Assembly (NCBI GenBank): GCA_964603155.1 | Contig: CAZRTZ010000005.1 | Span: 12,596-76,595 of the forward strand | Direction of reading: 5' to 3' | DNA: 64,000 bases | Origin: VAUL01 sp964603155 | GTDB lineage: Bacteria > Desulfobacterota > Desulfuromonadia > Desulfuromonadales > BM103 | Part shown: piece after piece, positions 1-8,211 of the stretch | How the letters are laid out: every line of letters starts with the position of its first letter | Numbering within the stretch: position 1 is the first letter of the stretch | Notes under the pieces: model-generated | The model's database searches: none | The model's input: the letters and a program-made list of their open reading frames with translations, nothing else | Told to the model about the DNA's origin: nothing | Made by a program: the position numbers and the translations under genes

Positions 1-639
1 GAAGGAGAGCCCGAGTTGCTGTGCCAGGGCCCGCTTGAACTGCCGTTCCGCGGCGGCCTGCCCCGGAGGGAGAAAGGCTCCGGCCGGGTTGGCGGCCAAA
101 TGCAGCTCCAGCGGGCTCTCCGCCGTGCCGAAGCCTAGGGCGTTCAACTGGCGCAGCCGTTCCACGCTGCGCTGCCAGACGCCCTCTCCGCGCTGGGCTT
201 CCAGTTGAGCGGCAGAGACCGCCGGGAAGGAGGCCACCAGGGTGACACGCAGCTCCCGGCACAACTCAAGCAACGGGGCCCGCTGTTCATCGGTCAGTGC
301 GGTCAGATTGGTACGCAGCATCACCTGCGGTACGACCTGCGTCAGTCCGCGCAGCAGATGGTCGAGCTCCGCAACCAGTTCCGGAGCCCCGCCGGTAATG
401 TCGGCGACCTGGAAGCGGCCGCGCCGGGCATAGGCGATCACCTCGTCCATCGTCGCCCGGGACATCGTTTCCGTCCGCTGCGGGCTGGCCTCAAGATGAC
501 AGTGACGGCAGGCCAGGTCGCAGCGGTAACCGACGTTCACCTGCAGGGTGCGGGCGGCATTGCGGCGCAACTCCAAGCCGTGGCGCTCAAGTGTCGCCGC
601 GAATTCGGCGTCCATCGACAAGGTATCAGCGCTTTTCAT
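1..639 (-). CDS. arsS: Arsenosugar biosynthesis radical SAM protein ArsS (3' end outside window)
   Basis: The minus frame opens at ATG 639 and runs without a stop off the left edge, so only the N-terminal 213 residues are present. A radical-SAM cluster motif of C-x3-C-x2-C form is visible near residue 35 (GYRCDLACRHCHLEASP), followed by a GG-containing stretch (DITGGAPEL) as in the ArsS-type family. The known family makes arsenosugar precursors by transferring an adenosyl-derived group to methylated arsenic. Its start lies 15 bp after the stop of the AhpD-like gene, so the two are probably co-transcribed. The partner gene is what favours ArsS over a generic radical SAM enzyme; the rest of the cluster, such as an arsenite methyltransferase, would lie left of the window. 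Confidence 0.8.
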   Translation of the reverse strand, partial: MKSADTLSMDAEFAATLERHGLELRRNAARTLQVNVGYRCDLACRHCHLEASPQRTETMSRATMDEVIAYARRGRFQVADITGGAPELVAELDHLLRGLTQVVPQVMLRTNLTALTDEQRAPLLELCRELRVTLVASFPAVSAAQLEAQRGEGVWQRSVERLRQLNALGFGTAESPLELHLAANPAGAFLPPGQAAAERQFKRALAQQLGLSF

Positions 640-654
640 GGAAAACCGGGTTCC

Positions 655-987
655 TCAAAGCGACAGCTGTTCGGCGCGGCGGCGCATTTGCAGCCCGTGT
701 ATCAGCGAGGCTCCGCCGCGGATCGCCGTGACGACATGCACCGCCTCGGTCATTTCCTCAAGATTTGAGCCCTTTTCCAGGCAGGCCACCGTGTAGGCAT
801 CGATGCAGTAGGGACACTGCACCGTGTGGGCCACGGCCAGGGCGATCAGGGCCTTTTCCCTCTCGCTCAGGGCCCCCTCGGCAAACACCTCGCCGTAGTA
901 GGCGAAAAACTTGCGGGCCAAATCAGGCGCATCCTTGCCGATATCGGCAAACTTGGCCAGGTCCCTGGGATCGTAATAACCGGACAT
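655..987 (-). CDS. AhpD-like protein associated with arsenosugar synthesis (carboxymuconolactone decarboxylase fold)
   Basis: This 110-residue protein carries the AhpD/CMD signature, with a CPYC redox pair in the segment AHTVQCPYCIDAYT (about residues 54-67) after an E-K-ALIALAVA helix. The frame is open further upstream, but ATG 987 has a GGAG-type site about 10 bases before it and begins the conserved N-terminus (MSGYYDPRDL). Members found beside arsS are called arsenosugar-associated peroxidase-like proteins; the reaction is unknown. The CPYC pair suggests a thiol peroxidase or disulfide relay. It heads a minus-strand pair with arsS and is divergent from plsY. Confidence 0.8.
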   Translation of the reverse strand: MSGYYDPRDLAKFADIGKDAPDLARKFFAYYGEVFAEGALSEREKALIALAVAHTVQCPYCIDAYTVACLEKGSNLEEMTEAVHVVTAIRGGASLIHGLQMRRRAEQLSL

Positions 988-1197
988 GGTGTGTTTCTCC
1001 AGCAGAAGGGATGGCGCGGCGCGCGAGGGCCGACGCCGGTCTATTGTGTCACGACTCGGACGGCTTTTTCCAGCATGACCTGCACAAAGCCCATGGCGCT
1101 CGGCGCCTCTGCTCAAGGCGGCGGCCCGCTGTCGCAAACAGCCTGATTCTACTTGCTTTCTGCGGGACTTCATGCGAAAAACCACGCTGAGACCGTT

Positions 1198-1806
1198 ATG
1201 GACACCGCGTTTTTTCTCGCCGTTCTACTTCTGCTCTACCTGATCGCCGCCATTCCGACCGGCGTCGTCGTCACCCGCCTGCTCGGCCTGGAGGATGTGC
1301 GCTCCAAGGGGAGTGGCAACATCGGGGCCACCAACGTCTATCGCGTGGCCGGCAAACTCCCCGGCATCCTTACCCTGATCGGCGACATTCTCAAGGGGCT
1401 ATTGCCGTTGCTGGCGGTCAAGCTTTGGCTCGCTCCCACTCCGTTGCAACTGGGGCTGGCCGGCGTGATGGCCATCGTCGGCCACTGTTATCCCGTCTAC
1501 CTGCGCTTCAAGGGGGGGAAAGGGGTGGCCACCGCCCTGGGGATCTTCCTGGTCCTCGATCCGCTGGCGGTGCTCGGCGGCTGCGTGGTCTTTTTGCTCG
1601 CCGTGCTCCTTACGCGTTTCATCTCTCTCGGCTCGGTGCTGGCGGCGGTGGCCGTGCCGCTGTTGATTCTGCTGCGCCAACAACCGCCGGCTCTGGTCTG
1701 GTGTGCCGTGGCCATCGGCGGCCTGATCATCTGGCGCCACCGCGGGAATCTGCAGCGCCTTTGCGCCGGAACCGAAAACCGCTTCGGTAGCAAGCCGCCG
1801 GCTTGA
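1198..1806 (+). CDS. plsY: Acyl-phosphate:glycerol-3-phosphate acyltransferase PlsY
   Basis: Integral membrane enzyme that acylates glycerol-3-phosphate from acyl-phosphate, the first step of bacterial phospholipid synthesis. The 202-residue product has several hydrophobic segments. It also has the PlsY motifs SKGSGNIGATNVYR (about residue 38), a central GHCYPVYLRFKGGKGVAT motif (about 98-115) and a late GxxxxxxHRGNLxRL-like end. I chose ATG 1198 (MDTAFFL) over the in-frame TTG 15 codons upstream because it begins right at the first membrane helix. The stop overlaps the possible early start of mltG, which suggests coupling. Confidence 0.95.
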   Translation: MDTAFFLAVLLLLYLIAAIPTGVVVTRLLGLEDVRSKGSGNIGATNVYRVAGKLPGILTLIGDILKGLLPLLAVKLWLAPTPLQLGLAGVMAIVGHCYPVYLRFKGGKGVATALGIFLVLDPLAVLGGCVVFLLAVLLTRFISLGSVLAAVAVPLLILLRQQPPALVWCAVAIGGLIIWRHRGNLQRLCAGTENRFGSKPPA

Positions 1807-1838
1807 CATTTCCCCTCCCCCCTTCAAGAATACAGCTT

Positions 1839-2885
1839 ATGTCGAAGACCTCTCATCGCGCTGGCCCCGCCAGGGTGCAACGCCGCAAGCTCTGGCCATG
1901 GCTGGCGCTGCTCCTGGTCGCGGCAGCGCTCGTGGCCGGCTCTCTCGGCGTGCGCCAGTGGCTGTTCCAGCGCTGGCCGGTTACCCCGCCCGGGAGTCAG
2001 CGGGTGCTGATCGCGCCCGGAGCCTCGCTTCCCCAGATCGCCCAGCAACTGGAGCAGGCCGGGGTAGTCAGCGATGCCGACCGTTTCAGCAAGCTGGCAC
2101 GCTGGCGCGAGGTGGCCCAGAAAATCAAGGCCGGCGAGTACGAGTTCATCAAGGCGGCCACCCCTGATGAAGTTCTCGACCGCCTGGTGAGCGGCGACGT
2201 TCTCAAGGTTCGCATCACCATCCCCGAAGGGTTTGCCCTGCGGGAGATCGCGGCGCGGGTGGCGGCGGCCGGTCTCGGCACCGCCGAACAGTTTCTCAGG
2301 ATGGCAAGCGAGCCGGCCCGCCTGCGAAAGCTCGGCATTCCCGGCCCGTCCCTGGAAGGGTATCTCTTTCCGGAGACCTATATCGTGACGACCACGACAA
2401 GCCCTGCCGAACTGGTCCGGGCGATGTTCGCACAACTGGAGCGGCAGCTGACTCCGGATCTGCTGGCGGCGGCCCGGCAGCGCGGCCTTGACCGTCACCA
2501 GCTGATCACCCTGGCCTCAATCGTCCAGAAGGAGGCCGGCAACGATGCCGAGATGCCGTTGATAGCCGGCGTATTCCACAACCGCCTGCGCAAGGGGATG
2601 CCGCTGCAGGCCGATCCCACGGTGATCTACGGGGTGGCCGACTTTGACGGCAACCTGACCCGCCGGCACCTGACCACGCCGACGCCCTACAACACCTATA
2701 CGCGCAAGGGGTTGCCGCCGGGGCCGATCGCCAGCCCGGGGCTGGTGGCCCTGCGCGCCGCGGCCTTCCCGGCTTCGACCACGGCTCTTTACTTCGTGGG
2801 CCGTGGCGATGGCCGCCATGAATTCAACGCCACCTTGGAAGCCCATAACCGGGCGGTGAACCGCTATCAGCGGGGGGGACGATGA
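1839..2885 (+). CDS. mltG: Endolytic murein transglycosylase MltG (YceG family)
   Basis: MltG cleaves nascent glycan strands within the chain and is thought to set glycan length. The 348-residue product has a short cytoplasmic tail, one membrane helix at about residues 19-38, a LysM-like first domain and the YceG catalytic domain. The region LASIVQKEAGNDAEMPLIAG carries the conserved catalytic Glu, followed by FHNRLRKGMPLQADPTVIYG and the YNTY-x-x-GLPPGPI motif. ATG 1839 is preferred; a TTG 12 codons earlier is also in frame. It follows plsY within 33 bases. The last base of its stop codon is the first base of a 104-bp palindromic element. Confidence 0.93.
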   Translation: MSKTSHRAGPARVQRRKLWPWLALLLVAAALVAGSLGVRQWLFQRWPVTPPGSQRVLIAPGASLPQIAQQLEQAGVVSDADRFSKLARWREVAQKIKAGEYEFIKAATPDEVLDRLVSGDVLKVRITIPEGFALREIAARVAAAGLGTAEQFLRMASEPARLRKLGIPGPSLEGYLFPETYIVTTTTSPAELVRAMFAQLERQLTPDLLAAARQRGLDRHQLITLASIVQKEAGNDAEMPLIAGVFHNRLRKGMPLQADPTVIYGVADFDGNLTRRHLTTPTPYNTYTRKGLPPGPIASPGLVALRAAAFPASTTALYFVGRGDGRHEFNATLEAHNRAVNRYQRGGR

Positions 2886-2988
2886 AAAACGCCCATCTGC
2901 GGTGTTGCCCTTGATTTCGTCGCTGCGACGTACCATTAAGGTACGCCTCGCTCCTCGATCTGCGGGCGCCGTGCACCTGGGCATTTTT
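2885..2988. repeat. Intergenic palindromic element of about 104 bp
   Basis: The ends are near-perfect inverted repeats: AAAAACGCCCA at the left and TGGGCATTTTT at the right, with one mismatch. An internal small palindrome (CGTCGCTGCGACG, then GTACC..GGTAC) lies between. From memory this resembles an element dispersed in Geobacter-type genomes; I could not search for copies. It starts on the final base of the mltG stop and fills most of the gap before the next gene, so it could also act as a terminator. Confidence 0.6.
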
Positions 2989-3040
2989 GATCGTCCCTGA
3001 TACTCTTCTTTAAATCGGCCAAATCCACGACGAGGGATTG

Positions 3041-5002
3041 ATGGCGGCTCAACGTATTTTGATCGCCGAAGACCATCAGCCGCTGGCGGAGAGTCTGGTT
3101 GCGCTGCTCAAGGGCCGCGGCTATCAGGCCGAGCATGCCGGCGACGGCATTGCCGCCTTGCGCACCATCGCCTCTGCCCCCCCCGACCTGCTCCTTCTCG
3201 ACCTTCACCTCCCCGGGCTGCACGGAGTCGAACTGCTCAAAAAACTGCGCCAGAGCCCGCGCACGAAGCAGTTGCCGGTGATCATCGTCACCGGGGTCTA
3301 CAAGGGGGAGGCGTATCGTCAGGCTGCCACCGCCCTTGGCGTCAAGCACTACCTGGAAAAGCCTTTCAAGGCCGGAACTTTGCTCGAAGCGGTCGCTCAC
3401 TCCCTGCCGGCCGCGCAGGTGGATGCCGTCCCGCCGCCGCGACCCTTCGCCCAGCATCTGCAACAGGCCTTTCAGCAGCGCTTTTCCGGGCAACTCCTGT
3501 TGACCTGGGCAGACAGTAAGCGCCTGCTGGCCTTTGCCGACGGCAGTCCGGTGGCCCTCAGTCCCGGCTTCCGATATCGCGACATCGGTGACTGCCTGCG
3601 TGCGCGGGGATTCATTTCCGCGGCCGAGTATGCCTATTATGCCGGCCCCGGCGGCAACCGTCCGGAAACCCTGGTGCAGTTGGGGTGCCTGACCTGGCCG
3701 CAGCTGTTCAACGCCCGGCTGGACTACCTCGACAGCGAACTGGAATACGCCTTCGCCGCCCCCCCGGCCCACGCTTCCTGGCAGCCACGGTCGGCGCCAG
3801 AACCGCTGCCGTTCCCCTTGATCAACGTGCCGCAGCTTTTCTACCGCGGCTTCCAGAGCCACCCCGGGCGGGCAGCCGACCAGTTGCTGGCCACCTGTCT
3901 CAACAAGTACCCGGTGCCGACCGCCGCCTATTACCGGCACATCAACCTGCTCAATCTCGATGAGCCGTCATGCCGCTACCTGCACCGGCTGGACGGCCGG
4001 CATCGCCTGCTCGAGTGTGCCGAAGAGCCGCGCCAGGCGGCCCCCCTGCTGTTGACGCTCGCCATTCTGGACATGCTGCGCTTCGCCGATCAACCCGCCG
4101 AGCCCACCCGGCCCGGCGACCTGCCGCTACGCACCCTGTTCAATGCCGTCGAGGAAGAGGCTGAGACGGTTGTCGAACTGCCGCTGGAGAGTTTCGATGA
4201 TCTGGTGGAGGTCGAGGCGGAGACGGCCGCCGCCCTGGCGGCGACTGCGCCGGCTCCGGTCGAAGCCGGGGCTGGCGGCGACGATCTCGGCACGGCCGTG
4301 CGGCTGATGGCCAAAAGTTTCGAAGGTAAGAACCACTACGAGGTTTTCGGCATCAAGCCGGGGAAGTTTGCCATCGACCTGCTCAAGGAGCGCTACTTCG
4401 CCATTACCCGCCAGTATGGACCGGAAATCCTCATGCAGCTCTCCGGCACCGACGCGGTCCTGGTGGAGGAAATCCTCTCCACGGTGGCCAACGCCTACAA
4501 CACCCTCTCCGATGTGGTCAAAAAGGAGCGCTACGACGAATTGCTCGGTGCCGACAAAATCGGTCTGGGGCATAAAGGGGACGACCGCTTCCAGGCCCAG
4601 GTTCAGGCCGAATCGGGGAAGGTCTTCATCGAGATGGAAGAGTGGGACAACGCCGAAAAGGCCCTGCAGGAGGCGGTCAACTTCGATGCCGGCAACGGTG
4701 ATTACCTGGCCCACCTGGCCTGGGCGATCTACCGCAACCCGAAAAATGCCGCCAGCCGGGCGATGCAGGAGAAGGCCAGGCAGATGCTCAATCGCGCCCT
4801 CACCCTGGAGCGCACCCCGGCGGGCTTCGCCTTCAAGGGCTGGATGCTGCTGGACGGCAGCCAGGATGCCTTGGCCGAGGCCGAGTTCAACAAGGCCCTC
4901 AAGCTCGATGCCCGTTCGCTTTTGGCCCGCCGCGGCCTGCGTACCCTGCGGGAAAAGCAGGAACAGCAGAAGAAGGGACTGTTCGGGCGGATGTTCAAAT
5001 AG
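3041..5002 (+). CDS. Response regulator with DUF4388-like, degenerate J-like and TPR regions
   Basis: This 653-residue protein begins with a receiver domain (about 1-120). The acidic pocket is ED near residues 10-11, the phosphoacceptor is Asp 54 in LLLLDLHLPG, and the conserved Lys is in LEKPF. Residues about 133-250 resemble the DUF4388/PATAN type found in delta-proteobacterial regulators. Residues about 428-505 read as a J-domain-like helical bundle (NHYEVFGIK...RYDELLGAD) but lack the HPD tripeptide needed to stimulate DnaK. Residues about 515-640 form TPR-like helices. There is no DNA-binding domain, so it probably works by protein interaction. ATG 3041 has a GAGGG site 5 bases upstream and was chosen over the TTG at 3038. 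Confidence 0.75.
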   Translation: MAAQRILIAEDHQPLAESLVALLKGRGYQAEHAGDGIAALRTIASAPPDLLLLDLHLPGLHGVELLKKLRQSPRTKQLPVIIVTGVYKGEAYRQAATALGVKHYLEKPFKAGTLLEAVAHSLPAAQVDAVPPPRPFAQHLQQAFQQRFSGQLLLTWADSKRLLAFADGSPVALSPGFRYRDIGDCLRARGFISAAEYAYYAGPGGNRPETLVQLGCLTWPQLFNARLDYLDSELEYAFAAPPAHASWQPRSAPEPLPFPLINVPQLFYRGFQSHPGRAADQLLATCLNKYPVPTAAYYRHINLLNLDEPSCRYLHRLDGRHRLLECAEEPRQAAPLLLTLAILDMLRFADQPAEPTRPGDLPLRTLFNAVEEEAETVVELPLESFDDLVEVEAETAAALAATAPAPVEAGAGGDDLGTAVRLMAKSFEGKNHYEVFGIKPGKFAIDLLKERYFAITRQYGPEILMQLSGTDAVLVEEILSTVANAYNTLSDVVKKERYDELLGADKIGLGHKGDDRFQAQVQAESGKVFIEMEEWDNAEKALQEAVNFDAGNGDYLAHLAWAIYRNPKNAASRAMQEKARQMLNRALTLERTPAGFAFKGWMLLDGSQDALAEAEFNKALKLDARSLLARRGLRTLREKQEQQKKGLFGRMFK

Positions 5003-5005
5003 TGA

Positions 5006-5036
5006 AAGCCCCGCACACTCTCTTGGTGCGGGGCTT
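5006..5036. terminator. Probable bidirectional terminator
   Basis: The 11-bp perfect stem AAGCCCCGCAC/GTGCGGGGCTT encloses a 9-base loop, four bases after the stop of the response-regulator gene. The A/T-flanked stem can serve either strand, including a possible small minus-strand gene ending at 5048. Confidence 0.75.
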
Positions 5037-5047
5037 CGTCGTCTCGA

Positions 5048-5221
5048 TCAGCTGACCCTGATCACGGGTAGTTCCGGCCCGGATTGCAGCCGGATGGTCT
5101 GACCACTATTCAATTGTCCGGGCGTTTCATCGATAGGCAGACCTCCTTGGTTGGGGGCTAACCTACTCTTGCAGCGCTGCAATTCAACTATAACACATCC
5201 CGTAAAATTTTCATCCTTCAC
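5048..5221 (-). CDS. Possible small protein, 57 residues (uncertain)
   Basis: A minus-strand frame runs from GTG 5221 to TGA 5048-5050. Its C-terminal part, GQTIRLQSGPELPVIRVS, recalls the short GDxVxLKSGGPxMTV pattern of YodC-like (DUF2158) proteins, though the key MTV part differs. It ends 12 bases from a hairpin that would terminate it, as expected for a convergent gene. No ribosome site precedes the GTG. A good AAGGAGGT at about 5131-5138 instead precedes a six-codon ORF in another frame. The codon pattern looks protein-like, but it could be a decayed or spurious frame. The rest of the 5003-5326 gap shows nothing else I recognise. Confidence 0.25.
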   Translation of the reverse strand: MKDENFTGCVIVELQRCKSRLAPNQGGLPIDETPGQLNSGQTIRLQSGPELPVIRVS

Positions 5222-5326
5222 TTCGACAGAAAGCCCGCGCCGCGACCGCAGTTCCCTCTGGCGAAGAGTGCGTCTTCACGCTAAGATGGCCGCCTGCCGT
5301 CAACCCACTCCACCGAGAGACCCGTC

Positions 5327-6514
5327 ATGACCCCGAAAAATCCCGATCAGTTTTCCGACGACGATGATTTTGCCGCCCTGCTCGAACAGAGCCTCCTGGA
5401 TAGCGCCCCGCTCAAGCCCGGCGAGAAGCTGACGGCCACCGTTCTGCAGGTTGGCGGCGAGTGGATCTTCCTCGACGTTGGCCAGAAGGGGGAAGGGGTG
5501 CTCGACGTCAAGGAGCTGCTCGATGCCGACGGCCAGCCGACGGTCGCCGCCGGTGCGCAGCTGGCGGTTTACTACCTGGGGCGCAGCGGCGACGAACTGC
5601 GCTTCACCACCCGCATCGGCGGGCGGGCGGGAGCAGGCACCGCCCATCTCGAGGAAGCCTGGCGCGGCGGCATTCCGGTGGAGGGGCGGATCGAAAAAGA
5701 GGTCAAGGGCGGCTACGAAGTCAAGCTTCCCGGCGGCGTACGCGCCTTCTGCCCCTTCTCCCAGCTCGGCCGCGGCCGGGCCGACAGCGGCGAGTCCCTG
5801 CTTGGCCAGAGCCTTCCGTTTCGCATCACCCAGTTCGGCGAGCAGGGGCGCAACATCGTGGTCTCGCGCCGGGAGCTGCTCGAGGAGGAGCGTCGTCAGC
5901 AGCGCGAAGCCCTGCGCGAGACGCTGCGGGAAGGGGCGGTGGTCCGCGGCACGGTCACATCCCTCCGCGACTTCGGCGCCTTTGTCGATATCGGCGGCAT
6001 CGAGGGGTTGATTCCGATCGGCGAGATCGCCTGGGGGAGGGTCGGCAAGATCGAAGAGGTCCTGGCGGTCGGCCAGCAGCTTGAGGTGGCGGTGAAGAGC
6101 TGCGATTGGGAGAAAGAGCGCTTCTCCTTCAGCCTGCGCGAAACGCTGACCGATCCCTGGCAGCAGAAGGTCGGTTCCCTCTACCGCGAAGGGATGACCG
6201 TGACCGGCACCGTGGCCCGGCTTGCCCAGTTCGGCGCCTTTGTCACCATCGACGCCGGCATCGACGGGCTGCTGCCGATCGGCAAGCTCGGCGGCGGCAA
6301 GCGCATCAAGCACCCCCGCGAAGTCCTGCAGGAAGGGCAGCAGCTCCTGGTGGTCATCGAAAGCATCGACCGCGAGCAGCGCCGCATTGCCCTGGGGCTG
6401 GCCGGCGAGGGGAGCCGCGACGAGGGACCAACCAGCTACACCGCCCCGGCCGCCTCCATGGGGACCTTCGGCGACCTGCTCAGAAAGAAGCTGGAGCAGG
6501 GGCAGAAGAAGTAA
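5327..6514 (+). CDS. S1 RNA-binding repeat protein (ribosomal protein S1-like, four repeats)
   Basis: The 395-residue protein is built from four S1 (OB-fold) repeats at about 33-100, 115-180, 200-270 and 285-355. The third and fourth are canonical (GxVxxxxxFGAFVDI, GLIPIGE), while the first two are diverged. It is shorter than six-repeat RpsA of proteobacteria and closer in length to the four-repeat forms. Such proteins bind mRNA on the 30S subunit or act in RNA turnover. The start has only a weak GAGAG upstream. A six-repeat rpsA may exist elsewhere; this looks like an accessory paralogue. Confidence 0.8.
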   Translation: MTPKNPDQFSDDDDFAALLEQSLLDSAPLKPGEKLTATVLQVGGEWIFLDVGQKGEGVLDVKELLDADGQPTVAAGAQLAVYYLGRSGDELRFTTRIGGRAGAGTAHLEEAWRGGIPVEGRIEKEVKGGYEVKLPGGVRAFCPFSQLGRGRADSGESLLGQSLPFRITQFGEQGRNIVVSRRELLEEERRQQREALRETLREGAVVRGTVTSLRDFGAFVDIGGIEGLIPIGEIAWGRVGKIEEVLAVGQQLEVAVKSCDWEKERFSFSLRETLTDPWQQKVGSLYREGMTVTGTVARLAQFGAFVTIDAGIDGLLPIGKLGGGKRIKHPREVLQEGQQLLVVIESIDREQRRIALGLAGEGSRDEGPTSYTAPAASMGTFGDLLRKKLEQGQKK

Positions 6515-6549
6515 CCTGACCCCGCCTGAAAAAAGCACCCCCGGCCGGT

Positions 6550-7140
6550 TTACTCCCCGACCAGTCTGGCTTTCTCCCGATAGCGTTCGGGGATCTCGGA
6601 AAGCGTTCCGGCAAAGTGCAGGTTCCCCTGCTCGTCGGCGTAAAGGTAGCGCCGGGTCGGCTCGCCCGGCCCCGGACGGGGCGATGACGTTCTCTCCTTG
6701 ACCGGCACGCTCCCCATCTCAGGCTGATTGCGGTCGATCACGGCTTCGATGCTGTCAGCGGACGGTGCCGGGACGTGCGGTTTTGCCGCCGCAGGGGCCG
6801 GCAGGGTGGTTTTTGGCCTGGTCGCCGGTGCTGACGCGGCGACCGGCTTGGGGGGCAGACGCTGTTCAATCACCGCCTCGATGTTGGTGGGCGATGTTTT
6901 GGCCGGCTCCGGGGCTTTCTTCGCAGGCGCCGGCTTTGCCGGGGTGGCGGGCGGCGACGGTGGAACAACGGCAAGGCCTGTGGCGAGACCGGTCAGGCGA
7001 TCGCGCAACTCCCGGTAGAAGGTGGTCACAGCGGTATGCGTCGGGCCGGAGGCTGGCACCCGCACCAGGAACTGATCGATCGCCAGCAGGATGAGCAGAA
7101 AAACGCCGGTCCACAGAAGGAAAGAGAAAAAACGGGCCAT
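6550..7140 (-). CDS. Membrane-anchored Pro/Ala-rich protein with DUF4124-like C-terminus
   Basis: The 196 residues comprise one N-terminal membrane helix (about 3-23), a low-complexity Pro/Ala/Lys linker, and a C-terminal segment RRYLYADEQGNLHFAGTLSEIP. That segment resembles the short DUF4124 pattern (Y-x-D-x-x-G-x-x-x-F/Y-x-x-x-P). A near-identical small motif occurs twice in the linker: NIEAVIEQRLPPKP and SIEAVIDRNQPE. It starts 3 bases after the stop of the CDF exporter gene on the same strand, so translation is probably coupled. The function is unknown; a periplasmic facing C-terminus is inferred from the single N-terminal helix. Confidence 0.65.
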   Translation of the reverse strand: MARFFSFLLWTGVFLLILLAIDQFLVRVPASGPTHTAVTTFYRELRDRLTGLATGLAVVPPSPPATPAKPAPAKKAPEPAKTSPTNIEAVIEQRLPPKPVAASAPATRPKTTLPAPAAAKPHVPAPSADSIEAVIDRNQPEMGSVPVKERTSSPRPGPGEPTRRYLYADEQGNLHFAGTLSEIPERYREKARLVGE

Positions 7141-7143
7141 AAG

Positions 7144-8115
7144 TCAGGAAGGGTGTCCGTGTTTGTGGGTGCAGGTTTTTGGTCGATGGTGCAGTTGCTG
7201 GATCACCGGGCCGGCCAGGCAACTGGCGCAATCGGCCTGCAGCGTGGTGTGGGTGATATGGAAATCGTGGGCAAGCAGGTGCTCAAGGGCGCCGACGATC
7301 TCGCCCTGACGACCGCGATGCTCCGGGGCAACGTCGATATGTGCCGACAGGGCGGTGATGTGTGAGCAGATCGACCAGACGTGCAGATGGTGAATGTCGT
7401 TGACCCCCTCGACCGCCAGCATCCTTGCCAGCACCTGGTTCAGGTCGAGGCGTGCCGGCACCCCTTCCAGCAGGATGTGCCCGGCCTCGTGCAGCAGGCG
7501 CAGGGCACCGAAGCTGATGATCAGCACGATGACCATGGAGATCACCGCATCGAGCGTGTACCAGCGGGTATACAGCATGACGATGCCGCCGGCGATGACG
7601 CCCAGCGAGGCGATGGCGTCGCCGAGGACATGCAGGAAGGCGCTGCGCACGTTGAGGTCGTCGTGGCTGTGGCGGTGCAGGCGCGCGGCCGCCAGCAGGT
7701 TGGCGACCAGGCCGATCAGGGCGATGAGGAACATCTCCCAGCTCTTCACCTCCTGCGGGTGCAGCAGCCGCTGCCATGCCTCGCTGAGGATGCCGATGGC
7801 GATCAGCAGCAGGGTCAGAGCATTGATCAGCGACGCCAGGATCTCGGCACGGTGCCAGCCGTAGGTGCGCCGGTCGGTGGCCGGGAAGCGGGCGAGGCGG
7901 ATCGCCACCAGCGACAGGACCAGGGCAAACAGGTCCATGAATACGTGGGCGGCATCGGAGAGCAGGGCCAGCGAATTGGTCCAGATCCCGCCGGCGACTT
8001 CGGCGATCAAGGTTACCGCGGTCAGGCCGATGGCCAGGTAGAAACCGCGATTCAGGCTCTCATCCAGATCCGTGGCCGTATGGGTATGCTGATCGTGGCC
8101 GCAAGGGGTGCTCAT
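7144..8115 (-). CDS. Cation diffusion facilitator (CzcD/ZitB-type metal exporter)
   Basis: This six-helix CDF transporter of 323 residues probably exports Zn(II) or a related divalent ion in exchange for protons. The HxxxD-type metal sites are visible as LLSDAAHVFMD (about residue 53) and the HVLGDAIAS segment of helix 5. A histidine-rich N-terminus (HDQHTHT), a second His-rich loop (HRHSHDD) and a His-rich tail (THKHGHPS) fit zinc binding. The cytoplasmic C-terminal domain is complete (DINDIHHLHVW-like). It is divergent from the carboxypeptidase gene and leads into the DUF4124-like gene. Confidence 0.9.
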   Translation of the reverse strand: MSTPCGHDQHTHTATDLDESLNRGFYLAIGLTAVTLIAEVAGGIWTNSLALLSDAAHVFMDLFALVLSLVAIRLARFPATDRRTYGWHRAEILASLINALTLLLIAIGILSEAWQRLLHPQEVKSWEMFLIALIGLVANLLAAARLHRHSHDDLNVRSAFLHVLGDAIASLGVIAGGIVMLYTRWYTLDAVISMVIVLIISFGALRLLHEAGHILLEGVPARLDLNQVLARMLAVEGVNDIHHLHVWSICSHITALSAHIDVAPEHRGRQGEIVGALEHLLAHDFHITHTTLQADCASCLAGPVIQQLHHRPKTCTHKHGHPS

Positions 8116-8211
8116 GGAGCCATTCTAGGCGGGGTGCCGGGGTAAAGCAACCCTGCCGCCGCCGAAAAAATGGACTTGGCTTGCGGGGGGCTTTTGTGGG
8201 ATTATAACCCC

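Noticed and set aside
8181..8208. TTGCGG-N16-TATAAC as promoter of the carboxypeptidase gene
   Set aside because: The -10 box would lie four bases before the ATG, requiring a leaderless message; not convincing.
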